Shown in pieces: positions 48,608-58,154 of a stretch of 64,000 nt of DNA. The stretch spans positions 339,368-403,367 of the forward strand of contig NZ_FZOW01000001.1 of the NCBI RefSeq assembly GCF_900188125.1. Direction: 5' to 3'. Positions within the stretch are counted from its first letter, which is position 1. The number at the start of each line of letters is the position of its first letter. The notes under the pieces were generated by a model. That model searched no databases. It saw nothing but the letters and a program-made list of their open reading frames with translations, and was not told the origin of the DNA. Origin of the DNA: Rhodococcoides kyotonense (GTDB taxonomy: Bacteria; Actinomycetota; Actinomycetes; Mycobacteriales; Mycobacteriaceae). Position numbers and translations under genes: made by a program.

Positions 48608-49072
48608 ATGGAACTCGACTCGTACACCGCATCACTCCGCGCCGATCTACTCGCTGCCGCAGCACTGGGTGACGATCACACCAGGCGAACCGCCGATGCT
48701 CTCGGTGCCGCAGCACAGGCGTCGGCCAGGCTCATGCTGCTCCAGGCCCTCTCCGATTTCGCCGATGAGATCTCCTCCAAGGTCGACGGGCATTCGGTCC
48801 ACCTGAGACTGTCCGGCAACGAGGCGATCGCCGACGTCACTCGTGACATCGAACCGGCCGACGCCGAAGCTCCGACAGTGGAACCCGAGGACTACCCGAC
48901 GATGGAAGTCGTCACCGGGGAAATGCGCCGGGTCACTCTCCGCATGGTCGAGCACGTCAAGGAACGCGCCGAAGAGGCCGCGTCGATGAACGGGGTGTCG
49001 CTCAATTCGTGGCTGTCACAGGCAGTACAAGGCGCGCTGCGCGATCAGATGCGGAAGGAACGGCCGTACTGA
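48608..49072 (+). CDS. Orphan ribbon-helix-helix protein, HicB-antitoxin-like C terminus
   Basis: A 154-residue protein. The N-terminal two thirds are helical and acidic (DYPTMEVVTGEM before the domain). The C-terminal residues 107-145 (RRVTLRMVEHVKERAEEAAS MNGVSLNSWLSQAVQGALR, given in two pieces) form a ribbon-helix-helix with the VSLNSWLSQAV pattern of HicB/Arc-type antitoxins. No toxin gene is beside it: zwf converges seven bases downstream and thyX is upstream on the other strand. It probably binds the palindrome that precedes it. There is no clear ribosome-binding site, so the message may be nearly leaderless. Confidence 0.75.
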   Translation: MELDSYTASLRADLLAAAALGDDHTRRTADALGAAAQASARLMLLQALSDFADEISSKVDGHSVHLRLSGNEAIADVTRDIEPADAEAPTVEPEDYPTMEVVTGEMRRVTLRMVEHVKERAEEAASMNGVSLNSWLSQAVQGALRDQMRKERPY

Positions 49073-49079
49073 TCCGAGT

Positions 49080-50522
49080 TCAGCGTTTCTCACGCCACGC
49101 ACGCTCGAACGGCAGCCGCCAGGCGTGCGGTGCGATCAGCTGGTGAATGGCATTGGGCCCCCACGATCCCGGAACGTACTGGCGAACGGGAGGCGGGTCA
49201 GCGAGTAGCGGTGCCGACACCTCCCACAGCCTCTCGATGCCTTCGGCCGTCGTGAACAGCGTGTGGTCGCCGTGCATGGCGTCGAGGATCAGGCGCTCGT
49301 ACGCCTCGAGAACGTCTGCCGCGCGCTCGGTCTCACCGATCGCGAACTGCATGCTCAACTTGTCCAGTCTCATGCCTGGTCCGGGCCGCTTGCCGTAGAA
49401 CGACAACGACACTTTTGACGCATCGGCAAGATCGAACGTCAGGTGATCGGGCCCCTGGGCGCCCACACCCGAACCCGTCGGAAACATGCTCTTCGGCGGT
49501 TCCCTGAACGCGATCGAGATGATGCGTTGCCCCTCGGCCAGCTTCTTGCCGGTCCGCAGATAGAACGGCACTCCGGCCCATCGCCAGTTGTCGATCTCGC
49601 ACTGCAATGCCACGAACGTGTCGGTCTCCGAATCGGGTGCCACTCCAGGTTCGGAACGGTAGCCGTTGTACTGCCCTCGGACGACCTTGCGCGGATCGAG
49701 GGGAACCATCGAGCGGAAGACCTTGTTCTTCTCTTCGCCGATGGCCCCGGGTTCCAGCGCGGTCGGCGGCTCCATCGCCATGAATGCGAGTATCTGGAAG
49801 AGGTGCGTCACCACCATGTCCTTGAACGCGCCGGTCGACTCGTAGAAATTGGCGCGCCCGTCCAGCGACAGCGACTCGGGAACGTCGATCTGAACGTGGT
49901 CGATGAAGTTCCGATTCCAGATCGGTTCGAACAGACCGTTCGCGAACCGGAACGCAAGGATGTTCTGCGCCGGCTCCTTGCCGAGGAAGTGGTCGATGCG
50001 AAAGATCTGCTCTTCGTCGAACGTCTCGTGCACCGTGGCGTTGAGTGCGATGGCACTCTCGAGGTCGGTCCCGAACGGCTTCTCCATGATGATGCGGGAG
50101 CGCTTGACCAGGTCGGCGGCACCGAGCATCTCGACGACGGCCAGTGCAGCCTTGGGCGGGACGCTCAGATAGTGCAGTCGACGGGCATCCGGTCCGAGTT
50201 CGATCTCGGCACGCGCCACGGCCTCCGCGAGCGCGGCGGGGCCCGCTTTCTGCGAGACGTAGCTGAGCTTGCCCGCGAACTGACGCCACTGTTCTTCGGT
50301 CACCTTGCGGGTGGAGAATTCGTCGATGGCTTCGAGTGCCATCTGCCGGAACTCGTCGCTCGTCATCTCCTCCAGCGACGTCCCGACGACGCGTATGCGT
50401 GGCGCGAGATCCGACAGTGCGAGATGCATCATGCCGGACAACAGCTTTCGCTTCGCCAGATCTCCTGTGGCTCCGAACAGTACGACGACCTGAGGTGGCA
50501 GCTCGCTCGACGGGGCAGTCAT
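49080..50522 (-). CDS. zwf: Glucose-6-phosphate 1-dehydrogenase
   Basis: A 480-residue enzyme oxidising glucose 6-phosphate to 6-phosphogluconolactone with NADP+. Nucleotide motif is [10 protein letters not shown] (17-26), then EKPFG (147-151) and the active-site RIDHFLGKE (175-183). The usual actinobacterial zwf lies in the tal-tkt-opcA cluster; here none of those genes is near, so this is likely a second, separately regulated copy (F420-independent). It is the third gene of a unit with a hydrolase and an AlkX/YcaQ glycosylase upstream. Confidence 0.93.
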   Translation of the reverse strand: MTAPSSELPPQVVVLFGATGDLAKRKLLSGMMHLALSDLAPRIRVVGTSLEEMTSDEFRQMALEAIDEFSTRKVTEEQWRQFAGKLSYVSQKAGPAALAEAVARAEIELGPDARRLHYLSVPPKAALAVVEMLGAADLVKRSRIIMEKPFGTDLESAIALNATVHETFDEEQIFRIDHFLGKEPAQNILAFRFANGLFEPIWNRNFIDHVQIDVPESLSLDGRANFYESTGAFKDMVVTHLFQILAFMAMEPPTALEPGAIGEEKNKVFRSMVPLDPRKVVRGQYNGYRSEPGVAPDSETDTFVALQCEIDNWRWAGVPFYLRTGKKLAEGQRIISIAFREPPKSMFPTGSGVGAQGPDHLTFDLADASKVSLSFYGKRPGPGMRLDKLSMQFAIGETERAADVLEAYERLILDAMHGDHTLFTTAEGIERLWEVSAPLLADPPPVRQYVPGSWGPNAIHQLIAPHAWRLPFERAWREKR

Positions 50523-50535
50523 GGCAGAAATGGTG

Positions 50536-51786
50536 TCACAGGATCGCTGTCAGTGCCGGGATGAGATCGCCCCGTTCGCCGACGACGACCGTCTCCAGTT
50601 CGAGCCAGTCGGCCATCTCCCGCAGAACAGGCTTCAGGCGGTCCGCGATGACAGACGCGGTGCGGTCTCCTTCGACGAATGCGCCGAGAACCTGAAGCTC
50701 GGACCGGGCTCGGTCCCCCTTCAGGTCGATACGCGCGACGAGCTCCCCGTCCACCAGGAACGGGAAGACGTAATAGCCGTGAATGCGCTTGTGCTGAGGG
50801 GTGTAGATCTCGATGCGGTAATGGAAGTCGAAGATTCGTTCCACACGGGGACGAAAGAAGATCATCGGATCGAAGGGGCACAACAGAGCAGAGCCCTTGG
50901 CGGAGCGAGGAATTCGCGCATCGACGTGAAGGTAGGCAGGCGCGCCCCACCCTTTCACCGCGACAGGTTCCAGCACACCGTCCTCGACCAGATCCGCGAT
51001 CGCAGCTTTGCTCTGCTTCTGCGAAAGCCGGTAGTAGTCACGGAGATCCGGCTCTGTCCCGATACCCAGAGCAACAGCAGAATTCGTCACCAGTTCCCGC
51101 ACGGCATCGGCCTCGTCGACTGTGCGCGCGAGAATGTCGGCCGGAACGACACGCTCGGTCAGATCGTAATGCCGAACGAAACCGGCGCGCGTTGCCACGG
51201 ACACGACGCCTGCGGCGAACAACTGCTCGCACACGACCTTGACGTCACTGCGATCCCACCACGGCCCCTTGCGTCCCGGCCGCTCGACCTCGAGTTCACG
51301 TTCGACCTCGCCTGCACTCGACGGCCCGTTGGCGGTGATGACGTCGAGAACGTCCTGTGCCAGGGACGGATTTCGCTCGAGAACGGTCTTGGCGCCACCC
51401 CAGCGGCCGTGCTGGTACAGCTCGGTGCGCCAGCGCATCAGCGGCCAATCCTCGACGGGTATCAGCGCGGCCTCGTGCGCCCAGTACTCGACGAGCTTGC
51501 GCGGACTGCGGGTGGTATCCGACCACGCAGCCCTGTCGACCACAGTTCGGTCGTACTTCCCGACGCGGCTGAACAGCGGTGCGTAGTGTGCGCGCACGAG
51601 TACGGACACCGAGTCGATCTGAAGGAGCCGGTTCCTCTCGATGACCTTGTGCACCGCACGCGCCGATGCACCACGCTCTGTCACCGGATGGGGCGACGCC
51701 AACCCTTGGGCGGCCAGAGCCGTCCGCCTCGCCATCGCTGCACTCATCTCGCGCATGGAGTCCACCTTGCCACGGGGGTCCGACAT
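50536..51786 (-). CDS. Winged-helix DNA glycosylase of the AlkX/YcaQ family
   Basis: A protein of about 416 residues of the HTH_42 / YcaQ-AlkZ superfamily. Near the N terminus it has [20 protein letters not shown], and in the middle [20 protein letters not shown], with winged-helix segments after. The motif QIDSV and the Q-x-D-type catalytic loop are the family's usual active site. E. coli AlkX excises bases in DNA interstrand crosslinks. The start is uncertain: I use the ATG at 51784-51786, but another lies at 51754-51756. It is 13 bases upstream of zwf. Confidence 0.82.
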   Translation of the reverse strand: MSDPRGKVDSMREMSAAMARRTALAAQGLASPHPVTERGASARAVHKVIERNRLLQIDSVSVLVRAHYAPLFSRVGKYDRTVVDRAAWSDTTRSPRKLVEYWAHEAALIPVEDWPLMRWRTELYQHGRWGGAKTVLERNPSLAQDVLDVITANGPSSAGEVERELEVERPGRKGPWWDRSDVKVVCEQLFAAGVVSVATRAGFVRHYDLTERVVPADILARTVDEADAVRELVTNSAVALGIGTEPDLRDYYRLSQKQSKAAIADLVEDGVLEPVAVKGWGAPAYLHVDARIPRSAKGSALLCPFDPMIFFRPRVERIFDFHYRIEIYTPQHKRIHGYYVFPFLVDGELVARIDLKGDRARSELQVLGAFVEGDRTASVIADRLKPVLREMADWLELETVVVGERGDLIPALTAIL

Positions 51787-51790
51787 ATCT

Positions 51791-52702
51791 CTAAGGCGTC
51801 CACCCGTGCTTCCGCGCGACCCCCTCCATCGTCGCAACCAGTCGAGACACACCAGGCTCCTCGATCGGAAAATGCCCGCAGCCCTCGAGCATCACGAGAG
51901 ACGTCGGACCGGCAATTCGGTTCAGGAACCGAACACTGACCTCCGGCGGCGTCCACCGGTCCTCCGCTGGATGCACGAGTGTCACCTCGGGCCCGTCATA
52001 CCCCTCGGGTCGAACGTGCTCGTACGACATGAAGCTCGACAGGAACCCGAGTGGTACCGATACGCCTCCGCCGAGCGGATCCGTCGCGCACAGACGCGAC
52101 AGTTCCGGGTTCGCGCTCATGTTGTCGATGTCCATCAACCATCGAACCGGTACGCGAACACGACCACCTATCGCGGCACCGACTTTCAGAAGCTGTGGCG
52201 CAGGTCTACCCAAGAATCCGAATCGGGCTGCCGCCGAACGCGCTTCGGGGTCGGATGGATCGAGGAGACACGTCACGACTACGTCGGCGACCTCACCTGT
52301 TCGAGCAGCGACCTCGTAGGCGAGCATCCCACCCATGCTTGCGCCGAACATCACCAGCGGACGCGAGTCCTGTTGCCGCTCAGCAACAACGAGATCGCAC
52401 AACATCTCGATCCAGTGCTCGTATCGAACGTCACCAGGCTCCGAGACGACCGTCGTGCCGTACAGCGGCATGTCGGGGAACAACACATCGGCGCCACGCG
52501 ACGCGGCCAGCGCCGCATACGGCCACAGCGCCCCGGAATGCCCGCCGGCTCCGTGAATCGCAATCACTCGAAGTGGAGCGTCGTCGTTTCGAGCCCGCGC
52601 GATACGGATATCGTTCCCTCGCCAGTGCCACATCGTCGACGTCGGCGCGAAGTCGACCCGATACTCCGCTGGCAGAAACTTCGCATAACGGTCGGCCGTC
52701 AT
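51791..52702 (-). CDS. Alpha/beta hydrolase
   Basis: A 303-residue hydrolase. The oxyanion-hole region is AIHGAGGHSG, the nucleophile elbow is FGASMGGML with Ser as likely nucleophile, and the acid and histidine fit LVHPAEDRWTPPE and EGCGHFPIEEPG. Substrate is unknown; lipase-like or lactone hydrolysis are possible. I start at the ATG 52700-52702; a GTG 12 bases upstream, overlapping the preceding stop (TAGTG), is an alternative. It is followed four bases later by the glycosylase gene. Confidence 0.82.
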   Translation of the reverse strand: MTADRYAKFLPAEYRVDFAPTSTMWHWRGNDIRIARARNDDAPLRVIAIHGAGGHSGALWPYAALAASRGADVLFPDMPLYGTTVVSEPGDVRYEHWIEMLCDLVVAERQQDSRPLVMFGASMGGMLAYEVAARTGEVADVVVTCLLDPSDPEARSAAARFGFLGRPAPQLLKVGAAIGGRVRVPVRWLMDIDNMSANPELSRLCATDPLGGGVSVPLGFLSSFMSYEHVRPEGYDGPEVTLVHPAEDRWTPPEVSVRFLNRIAGPTSLVMLEGCGHFPIEEPGVSRLVATMEGVARKHGWTP

Positions 52703-52713
52703 GCGAGGTGACA

Positions 52714-53163
52714 CTAGCCCATCAGCGTTGCCGCGAGGGTCCCTCCGAGCTCGTAGCAGGCCTCGCGTGCAGCCTTGTCGACCTTCGTGACTTCGAGTAC
52801 CTCGGCCGCTTGTTCGAGCCCCCAGCCGCTCGCGATCTTCCCGACAGCGGACACCGCCCCGGCGGTGTCGTTGTTGCCGTGCACCCACAGTCCGAACGGG
52901 CGCCCGGCGACCGCGTCGAGGCAGGGATAGTAGGTGGTGTCGAAGAAGTGCTTGAGCGCGCCCGACATGTACCCGAAGTTCGCCGATGTCCCGAACAGAT
53001 ACCCGTCGGCCTCCAGAACGTCCGGAACTGTCGCGCCCAACGCAGGGACACTCCGTACCGTCACACCCTCGATGTCGGGATCCGCTGCGCCCGCCAACAC
53101 TGCCTCCAGCAGTTCACGTGTCGACGGAGACGGTGTGTGATGGACGACGAGCAGCGTGGTCAT
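52714..53163 (-). CDS. Flavodoxin-like / NAD(P)H-dependent FMN reductase family protein
   Basis: A 149-residue flavodoxin-fold protein. The N-terminal phosphate loop is VVHHTPSPSTRELLEAVL, and the loops ADGYLFGTSANFGYMSGALK HFFDTTYYP (two pieces) and GLWVHGNNDTAGA contact FMN in relatives. The partner or substrate is not known. The ATG at 53161-53163 overlaps the stop of the gene upstream by four bases. Confidence 0.82.
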   Translation of the reverse strand: MTTLLVVHHTPSPSTRELLEAVLAGAADPDIEGVTVRSVPALGATVPDVLEADGYLFGTSANFGYMSGALKHFFDTTYYPCLDAVAGRPFGLWVHGNNDTAGAVSAVGKIASGWGLEQAAEVLEVTKVDKAAREACYELGGTLAATLMG

Positions 53164-53627
53164 CGCGACGCAGAGTCCTCGCGTTCGAGCGCGACGGCCC
53201 GCTTCATCGTCTCGCGCGCACGGCCACGGTCACCTGCGTAGTCGTACGCCCTCGCGAGGCGGTAGGAGTTGCGCCAGTTGTCGGGGTCCTTCTCCCACTC
53301 CCCCTTGATCTGCTGGAACAGCTCGTCGGCGGCCTCGCGCGAAATGCGTCCCGACGGCATCCGCGGCATCTCGGACACGTCGAGCTCGAGATTCTCCTCC
53401 CGAATCCTGGAGGCCAGGTGCTGGTGTTCGAACCCGGCTTTCAGTGTCGCCCAGACGATCCACAGTCCGATGATCGGCAGGAGAATCACGCCGACGCCGA
53501 GACCGATGTTGACCGCTCCACCGGTCTGGATCAGTGAAAAGCCGCGGCGCCCGAGCAGGTAGAAGTAGAAGCCCAGAATGGCCACCATCACGGCGATGGT
53601 GAGAAGGACCTTGGTCGCCTTGTTCAT
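53160..53627 (-). CDS. Membrane protein with a short tetratricopeptide-like tail
   Basis: A 155-residue protein with two N-terminal membrane helices (VLLTIAVMVAILGFYFYLLG, NIGLGVGVILLPIIGLWIVW). A cytoplasmic C-terminal region follows, whose end (DNWRNSYRLARAYDYAGDRG RARETMKRAV, in two pieces) reads like one tetratricopeptide unit. It is a conserved neighbour of dapB in related actinobacteria; no function is known. It lies five bases after the dapB start region on the same strand and is coupled to the flavodoxin-like gene. Confidence 0.7.
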   Translation of the reverse strand: MNKATKVLLTIAVMVAILGFYFYLLGRRGFSLIQTGGAVNIGLGVGVILLPIIGLWIVWATLKAGFEHQHLASRIREENLELDVSEMPRMPSGRISREAADELFQQIKGEWEKDPDNWRNSYRLARAYDYAGDRGRARETMKRAVALEREDSASR

Positions 53628-53632
53628 CGCGG

Positions 53633-54532
<900 letters not shown>

Positions 54533-54566
54533 TCAGTTGCCGGGCAACGACGTTGGGAGGCATGGC

Positions 54567-55472
54567 ATGAGTATCGAATCCTCGACCGCGACGTGGGGTA
54601 TCGACGGACCCACCTTTCTGCGCTGGTACATCGCGCTGGCGATCGCCGCCGTCGCGGTTCCCGCGCTCGCAACGTGGGCAACCCGCGCGAACAGCACGGT
54701 CGCACGCGCTCTGCCACGTCCGTTGACGCCCCCGGAAGCAGGCGCGCTCATCAGTGACCGGGCCGCACTGCACGCGTCGTTGGCCATCCTGCGCACTGCG
54801 GGGGTTCTGAAGCCGGGCGGCAGCAGAGCCCGCGCACTCACCGCGGAGGAACGAACCCGAATCGATTGGTTCACCCGAGCCGTCCTGGAGCGAATCGGGT
54901 CGGGCATGCGCCCGCCGAACGGACGACGCCTGATGGCGTCGCTGACGGTCGTGTTCGCCCAGCTGCGGAGTCCACTCGTCGACATGGGCTACCTGACGGG
55001 GCCACGTGCACGGGCCGCGGCTTCGCTGCGGACCATGTGTGTCACCGTCGTCGTCGCGGTTGGTGTGGTCAGAATCTTCGCAGGGCTGTCGGGCGGTAAA
55101 CCAGTCCTGTTTCTGGTTTTCGCAGTCCTCGTGCTGGCGGCAACGATTCCTCTTGTTCGACGCGCGCCTCGGCTGACCGCTACAGGGCGCGCCGAAGTGC
55201 GGCGATTGACCGCCGACAACGCATATCTGGCGCCTCGAATGCGTCCCTCGTTCACGACGTACGGGCCCTCCAAAGCCGGAATGTCGGCAGCTCTGTTCGG
55301 AGGTGCAGCGCTGCTGTGGGTCGATCCCGCACTGGCGGGCGCCATGATCAGCGGGTCCGGGTCGTTCGGATCCTCGGACAGCGGCGGCTTCGACGGCAGT
55401 GGATCGTCGAGCAGCTGCGGCAGTAGCGGTAGCAGCAGCAGTTGTGGCGGCGGCGGAGGGTGCGGCGGATGA
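54567..55472 (+). CDS. TIGR04222-type membrane protein with Gly/Ser/Cys-rich tail
   Basis: A 301-residue protein. The N-terminal TIGR04222-like region begins with a membrane helix (about 21-37, IALAIAAVAVPALATWA) and a conserved soluble stretch (LTPPEAGALISDRAALHASL). More helices lie at about 158-174, 179-197 and 238-257. The last 40 residues are low complexity, almost only Gly and Ser, with Cys284, Cys293 and Cys299 (SSSSCGSSGSSSSCGGGGGC). GGGAGG precedes the ATG. Its stop overlaps the DUF692 start (ATGA). A protein of this kind next to a DUF692 enzyme suggests that the cysteine tail is the enzyme's substrate; this is inference. Confidence 0.82.
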   Translation: MSIESSTATWGIDGPTFLRWYIALAIAAVAVPALATWATRANSTVARALPRPLTPPEAGALISDRAALHASLAILRTAGVLKPGGSRARALTAEERTRIDWFTRAVLERIGSGMRPPNGRRLMASLTVVFAQLRSPLVDMGYLTGPRARAAASLRTMCVTVVVAVGVVRIFAGLSGGKPVLFLVFAVLVLAATIPLVRRAPRLTATGRAEVRRLTADNAYLAPRMRPSFTTYGPSKAGMSAALFGGAALLWVDPALAGAMISGSGSFGSSDSGGFDGSGSSSSCGSSGSSSSCGGGGGCGG

Positions 55473-56296
55473 ACGGGCTGCACGGAATCGGTATCGGGTG
55501 GCGCCCCGAGATCGCCGGCGTCATCGCAGACCTGCACGGTCTCGCATTCTGCGAAGTGATCGCCGAGTCGATAGGCAGCAGTGTGCCGGACCCACTGTCC
55601 GCTCTCGGAGTTCCTGTGGTGCCGCACGGAGTTTCGCTCTCGCTCGGCAGCGACGAACGCGTCGACAGCGCACGGGTGCAACATCTGTCCACCACCGCAA
55701 CGCTTCTCGACGCGCCACTCGTCAGCGAGCACATCGCGTTCGTGCGATCCGGAGGCATCGAAGCCGGACACTTGTTGCCGATGCCTCGGACGTTCGAGGC
55801 TGTCGATGCGCTCGCCCGAAACATCTCGATCACTCAGGCAGAATTGCCGGTGCCGCTGGCCGTGGAAAACATTGCGTCCCTGTTCGATTGGCCGGAGGAC
55901 GAACTCACCGAGGGCGAATTCCTCGCCGAGTTGATCGACCGGACCGGGGTCACGCTCGTGCTGGATATCGCGAACGTCTACGCCAACGCGTTGAATCGAC
56001 GAACGGATCCGCTGACCGAACTACGACGACTCCCCCTGGGACACATCGCGTACTGCCACGTTGCAGGCGGCAGCGTTCGGGACGGCATGTACCACGACAC
56101 GCACACCGACCCTGTGCCCGACCACATCCTGGCACTCCTCGAGTACCTCGCCGATTCCGGACTGTGCCCGCCCGTCATGCTCGAACGCGATGGTAATTTT
56201 CCGCCCGCCGCAGAGATCCTCGCCGAGCTCGACGCCATCGCGCACGCCATGACACTGCCGTCGATCGTCTCGAACACATGGAGGTCTCGGTCGTGA
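55469..56296 (+). CDS. DUF692 family enzyme (MNIO, methanobactin-synthase MbnB-like)
   Basis: A 275-residue TIM-barrel enzyme of the multinuclear non-haem iron oxidase family (MbnB, TglH, BufB). Candidate iron ligands sit in conserved motifs: His53 in VPHGVSLSLG, Glu87/His88 in VSEHIAFVR, Glu133/Asn134 in LAVENIAS, Asp166/Asn169 in LVLDIANVYANALN, His197 in YCHVAGG, Asp210/His212 in HDTHTDPVPDHI, and Glu239 in MLERDGNF. Relatives use O2 to convert cysteines in peptides to oxazolones, thiooxazoles or other products. It is coupled to the genes on both sides (ATGA and GTGA overlaps). Confidence 0.92.
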   Translation: MNGLHGIGIGWRPEIAGVIADLHGLAFCEVIAESIGSSVPDPLSALGVPVVPHGVSLSLGSDERVDSARVQHLSTTATLLDAPLVSEHIAFVRSGGIEAGHLLPMPRTFEAVDALARNISITQAELPVPLAVENIASLFDWPEDELTEGEFLAELIDRTGVTLVLDIANVYANALNRRTDPLTELRRLPLGHIAYCHVAGGSVRDGMYHDTHTDPVPDHILALLEYLADSGLCPPVMLERDGNFPPAAEILAELDAIAHAMTLPSIVSNTWRSRS

Positions 56297-56622
56297 CGAG
56301 CCTCGCCCGACGGCAGGAGGAATTGGTGCGCGCGCTGGTCGCCGGTGGGCCCGTGCCCGCAGGGTTCGACGAACACGCCGTCGAGGTCGCGACGTCGGCT
56401 CTGCTCCGAAAGCGCACTGCTGCCGTAGCCCGACGCCTACCTGTCGAGTCGACGCTTCTGGGTGACCGTTTCGGCGCCCTGTTCGCAGAATGGGCATCGT
56501 CGCACCCCAGAGACGGTGAGTCGGACGATGCGAGGCGATTCGTCGAACACCTCTACGACACCGCCGAACTCACCCGTCCGCGTCGATGGCGTCTCAGCCT
56601 CCGAAAAGGTTCTTGGCCTTGA
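56293..56622 (+). CDS. Small partner protein of the DUF692 enzyme
   Basis: A 109-residue protein starting at a GTG (56293-56295) that overlaps the DUF692 stop (GTGA); an ATG 15 bases earlier is also in frame. The sequence is helical and Arg-rich: LARRQEELVRALVAGGPVPA, ALLRKRTAAVARRLPVESTL, LGDRFGALFAEWASSHP. The R..R...VARRLP....LLGDRF pattern recalls the N-terminal domain of DUF2063/HvfC-BufC and MbnC-type partners that present substrates to MNIO enzymes. That likeness is by eye. Its end overlaps the convergent small-subunit gene by 29 bases. Confidence 0.75.
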   Translation: MTSLARRQEELVRALVAGGPVPAGFDEHAVEVATSALLRKRTAAVARRLPVESTLLGDRFGALFAEWASSHPRDGESDDARRFVEHLYDTAELTRPRRWRLSLRKGSWP

Positions 56623-56710
56623 GCATCAGTTCGTACAACCCGTAGGCGAACGGAACCGCAACCCAGATCCAGGCTCCGATCATGATCGTTCGTTGTCGTG
56701 TCTCGTTCAT
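56594..56710 (-). CDS. MFS transporter small subunit, 38 residues
   Basis: A one-helix peptide starting MNETRQRTIMIGAWIWVAVP and ending ELMLKAKNLFGG. Its ATG overlaps the stop of the OFA-family transporter (ATGA). Short proteins of this type are recognised as accessory small subunits beside oxalate/formate-type MFS transporters in actinobacteria; the mechanism is not known. It is easily missed because of its size. Its 3' end overlaps the opposite-strand partner-protein gene by 29 bases. Confidence 0.8.
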   Translation of the reverse strand: MNETRQRTIMIGAWIWVAVPFAYGLYELMLKAKNLFGG

Positions 56711-58041
56711 CGAGCGGTCTCCGTTTCGTGGAACTTCGCGTTCACGGGCTTGATCAACTCGTTGGCGACGAAGCCAGCGGCGAGCAGACCGATCATGATG
56801 TAGAAGGCCGGAAGGTATCTGCCCGTCGAGCCCGGATCGCCCGCGTCGGCGATCGCATTGACGATCAGTGGACCGAGGACACCTGCCACCGACCAGGCCG
56901 TCAACAGACGACCGTGAATCGCACCGACCTGATAGGTACCGAACATGTCTTTCAGGTACGCGGGCATCGTCGCGAACCCTGCGCCGTAGAACGACAGAAT
57001 GAGCAGCGCCGAGATCAAGAACAGCACTTTGTTCGAATTCGTGAACAGGGCGATGTACAGATACAGCAACGCGCCGACGCCCAGATACAGGCGATAGATG
57101 TTCTTGCGCCCCACCAGGTCCGAGACGGACGACCACACGAATCTGCCGATCATGTTCGTCAGCGACAGAAATGCCACGAACCCCGCAGCCGCGGCTGCCA
57201 ACGATTCGGGTGATGTGGCGTCGGGAAAGAAGTCCTGGTAGATCCCCGACGCCCGTTCGAGAATTCCGATACCTGCAGTCACGTTGAAGCACAACACGAT
57301 CCACAACAGCCAGAACTGCGGCGTCTTGACGGCATTGGCGGCGGAGACGTTGTGCGTCGACACGAGCGGCGACGACGCGTCGGGATTCCATCCCTTGGGC
57401 TTCCAGTCGTCGGAGGGGACGCGGATGAGTACGACGCCGAGCGCCATGAAGATCGCGTACCCGATGGCGAGCACGAAGAAGGTCTTCGCGATGGATGTCT
57501 CGGTGAAACCGCCGAAGCCCGAGAGTAATTGCGTCGTGAGCGGCGAGGCGATCAACGCGCCGCCGCCGAAGCCCATGATCGCGATGCCGGTGGCCATGCC
57601 GGGTCGATCCGGGAACCATTTGATGAGCGTCGAGACCGGCGAGATGTAGCCGATACCGAGACCGATTCCGCCGACGAACCCGTAACCGAAGATGACGAGC
57701 CAGAACTGGCCGAGGCTCATTCCCAACGCGGACAACAACAGTCCGCTGACGAAGAACACGAGCGAGACCGCCATGGCCCACCGTGGGCCGTTCTTTTCGA
57801 CGCGGGTGCCGAAGATCGCCGCCGACAGACCGAGCATCACGATCGCGAGCTGGAACGGGATTGCCGTGACGGTTCCGCTGAGGTCCGACGCGGTCGGAGC
57901 AGAGATCGCGCTCTTGAACACACTCCACGCGTACGCCGAGCCGATGGCCAGATGAATCGCCAGCGCAGCCGGGGGGATCAACCACCGGTTCCACTCCGGC
58001 GTCGCGACAACTCGCGCGCGTTCGAGAATCGGCAACGTCAT
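56707..58041 (-). CDS. OFA-family major facilitator transporter
   Basis: A 444-residue transporter with 12 predicted membrane helices and OFA-type sequences: HLAIGSAYAWSVFKSAISAP near the start, GYGFVGGIGLGIGYISPVST, KWFPDRPGMATGIAIMGFGG GALIASPL (two pieces), and RFVWSSVSDLVGRKNIYRLY. The family exchanges small carboxylates such as oxalate/formate or takes up monocarboxylates; the substrate is not readable here. It is translated with the 38-residue small subunit downstream and is divergent from the ABC ATPase gene. Confidence 0.9.
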   Translation of the reverse strand: MTLPILERARVVATPEWNRWLIPPAALAIHLAIGSAYAWSVFKSAISAPTASDLSGTVTAIPFQLAIVMLGLSAAIFGTRVEKNGPRWAMAVSLVFFVSGLLLSALGMSLGQFWLVIFGYGFVGGIGLGIGYISPVSTLIKWFPDRPGMATGIAIMGFGGGALIASPLTTQLLSGFGGFTETSIAKTFFVLAIGYAIFMALGVVLIRVPSDDWKPKGWNPDASSPLVSTHNVSAANAVKTPQFWLLWIVLCFNVTAGIGILERASGIYQDFFPDATSPESLAAAAAGFVAFLSLTNMIGRFVWSSVSDLVGRKNIYRLYLGVGALLYLYIALFTNSNKVLFLISALLILSFYGAGFATMPAYLKDMFGTYQVGAIHGRLLTAWSVAGVLGPLIVNAIADAGDPGSTGRYLPAFYIMIGLLAAGFVANELIKPVNAKFHETETAR

Positions 58042-58154
58042 GCATACCCCTAGCTCGTGGTTTCTCGATACTGTGTCCGGTTCTTTGCTGAGTCAAACAT
58101 CACACCGGCGGGGCTCGTGCACGGGGGTCACCGCCGCGGCGATACCGTCGTCCG

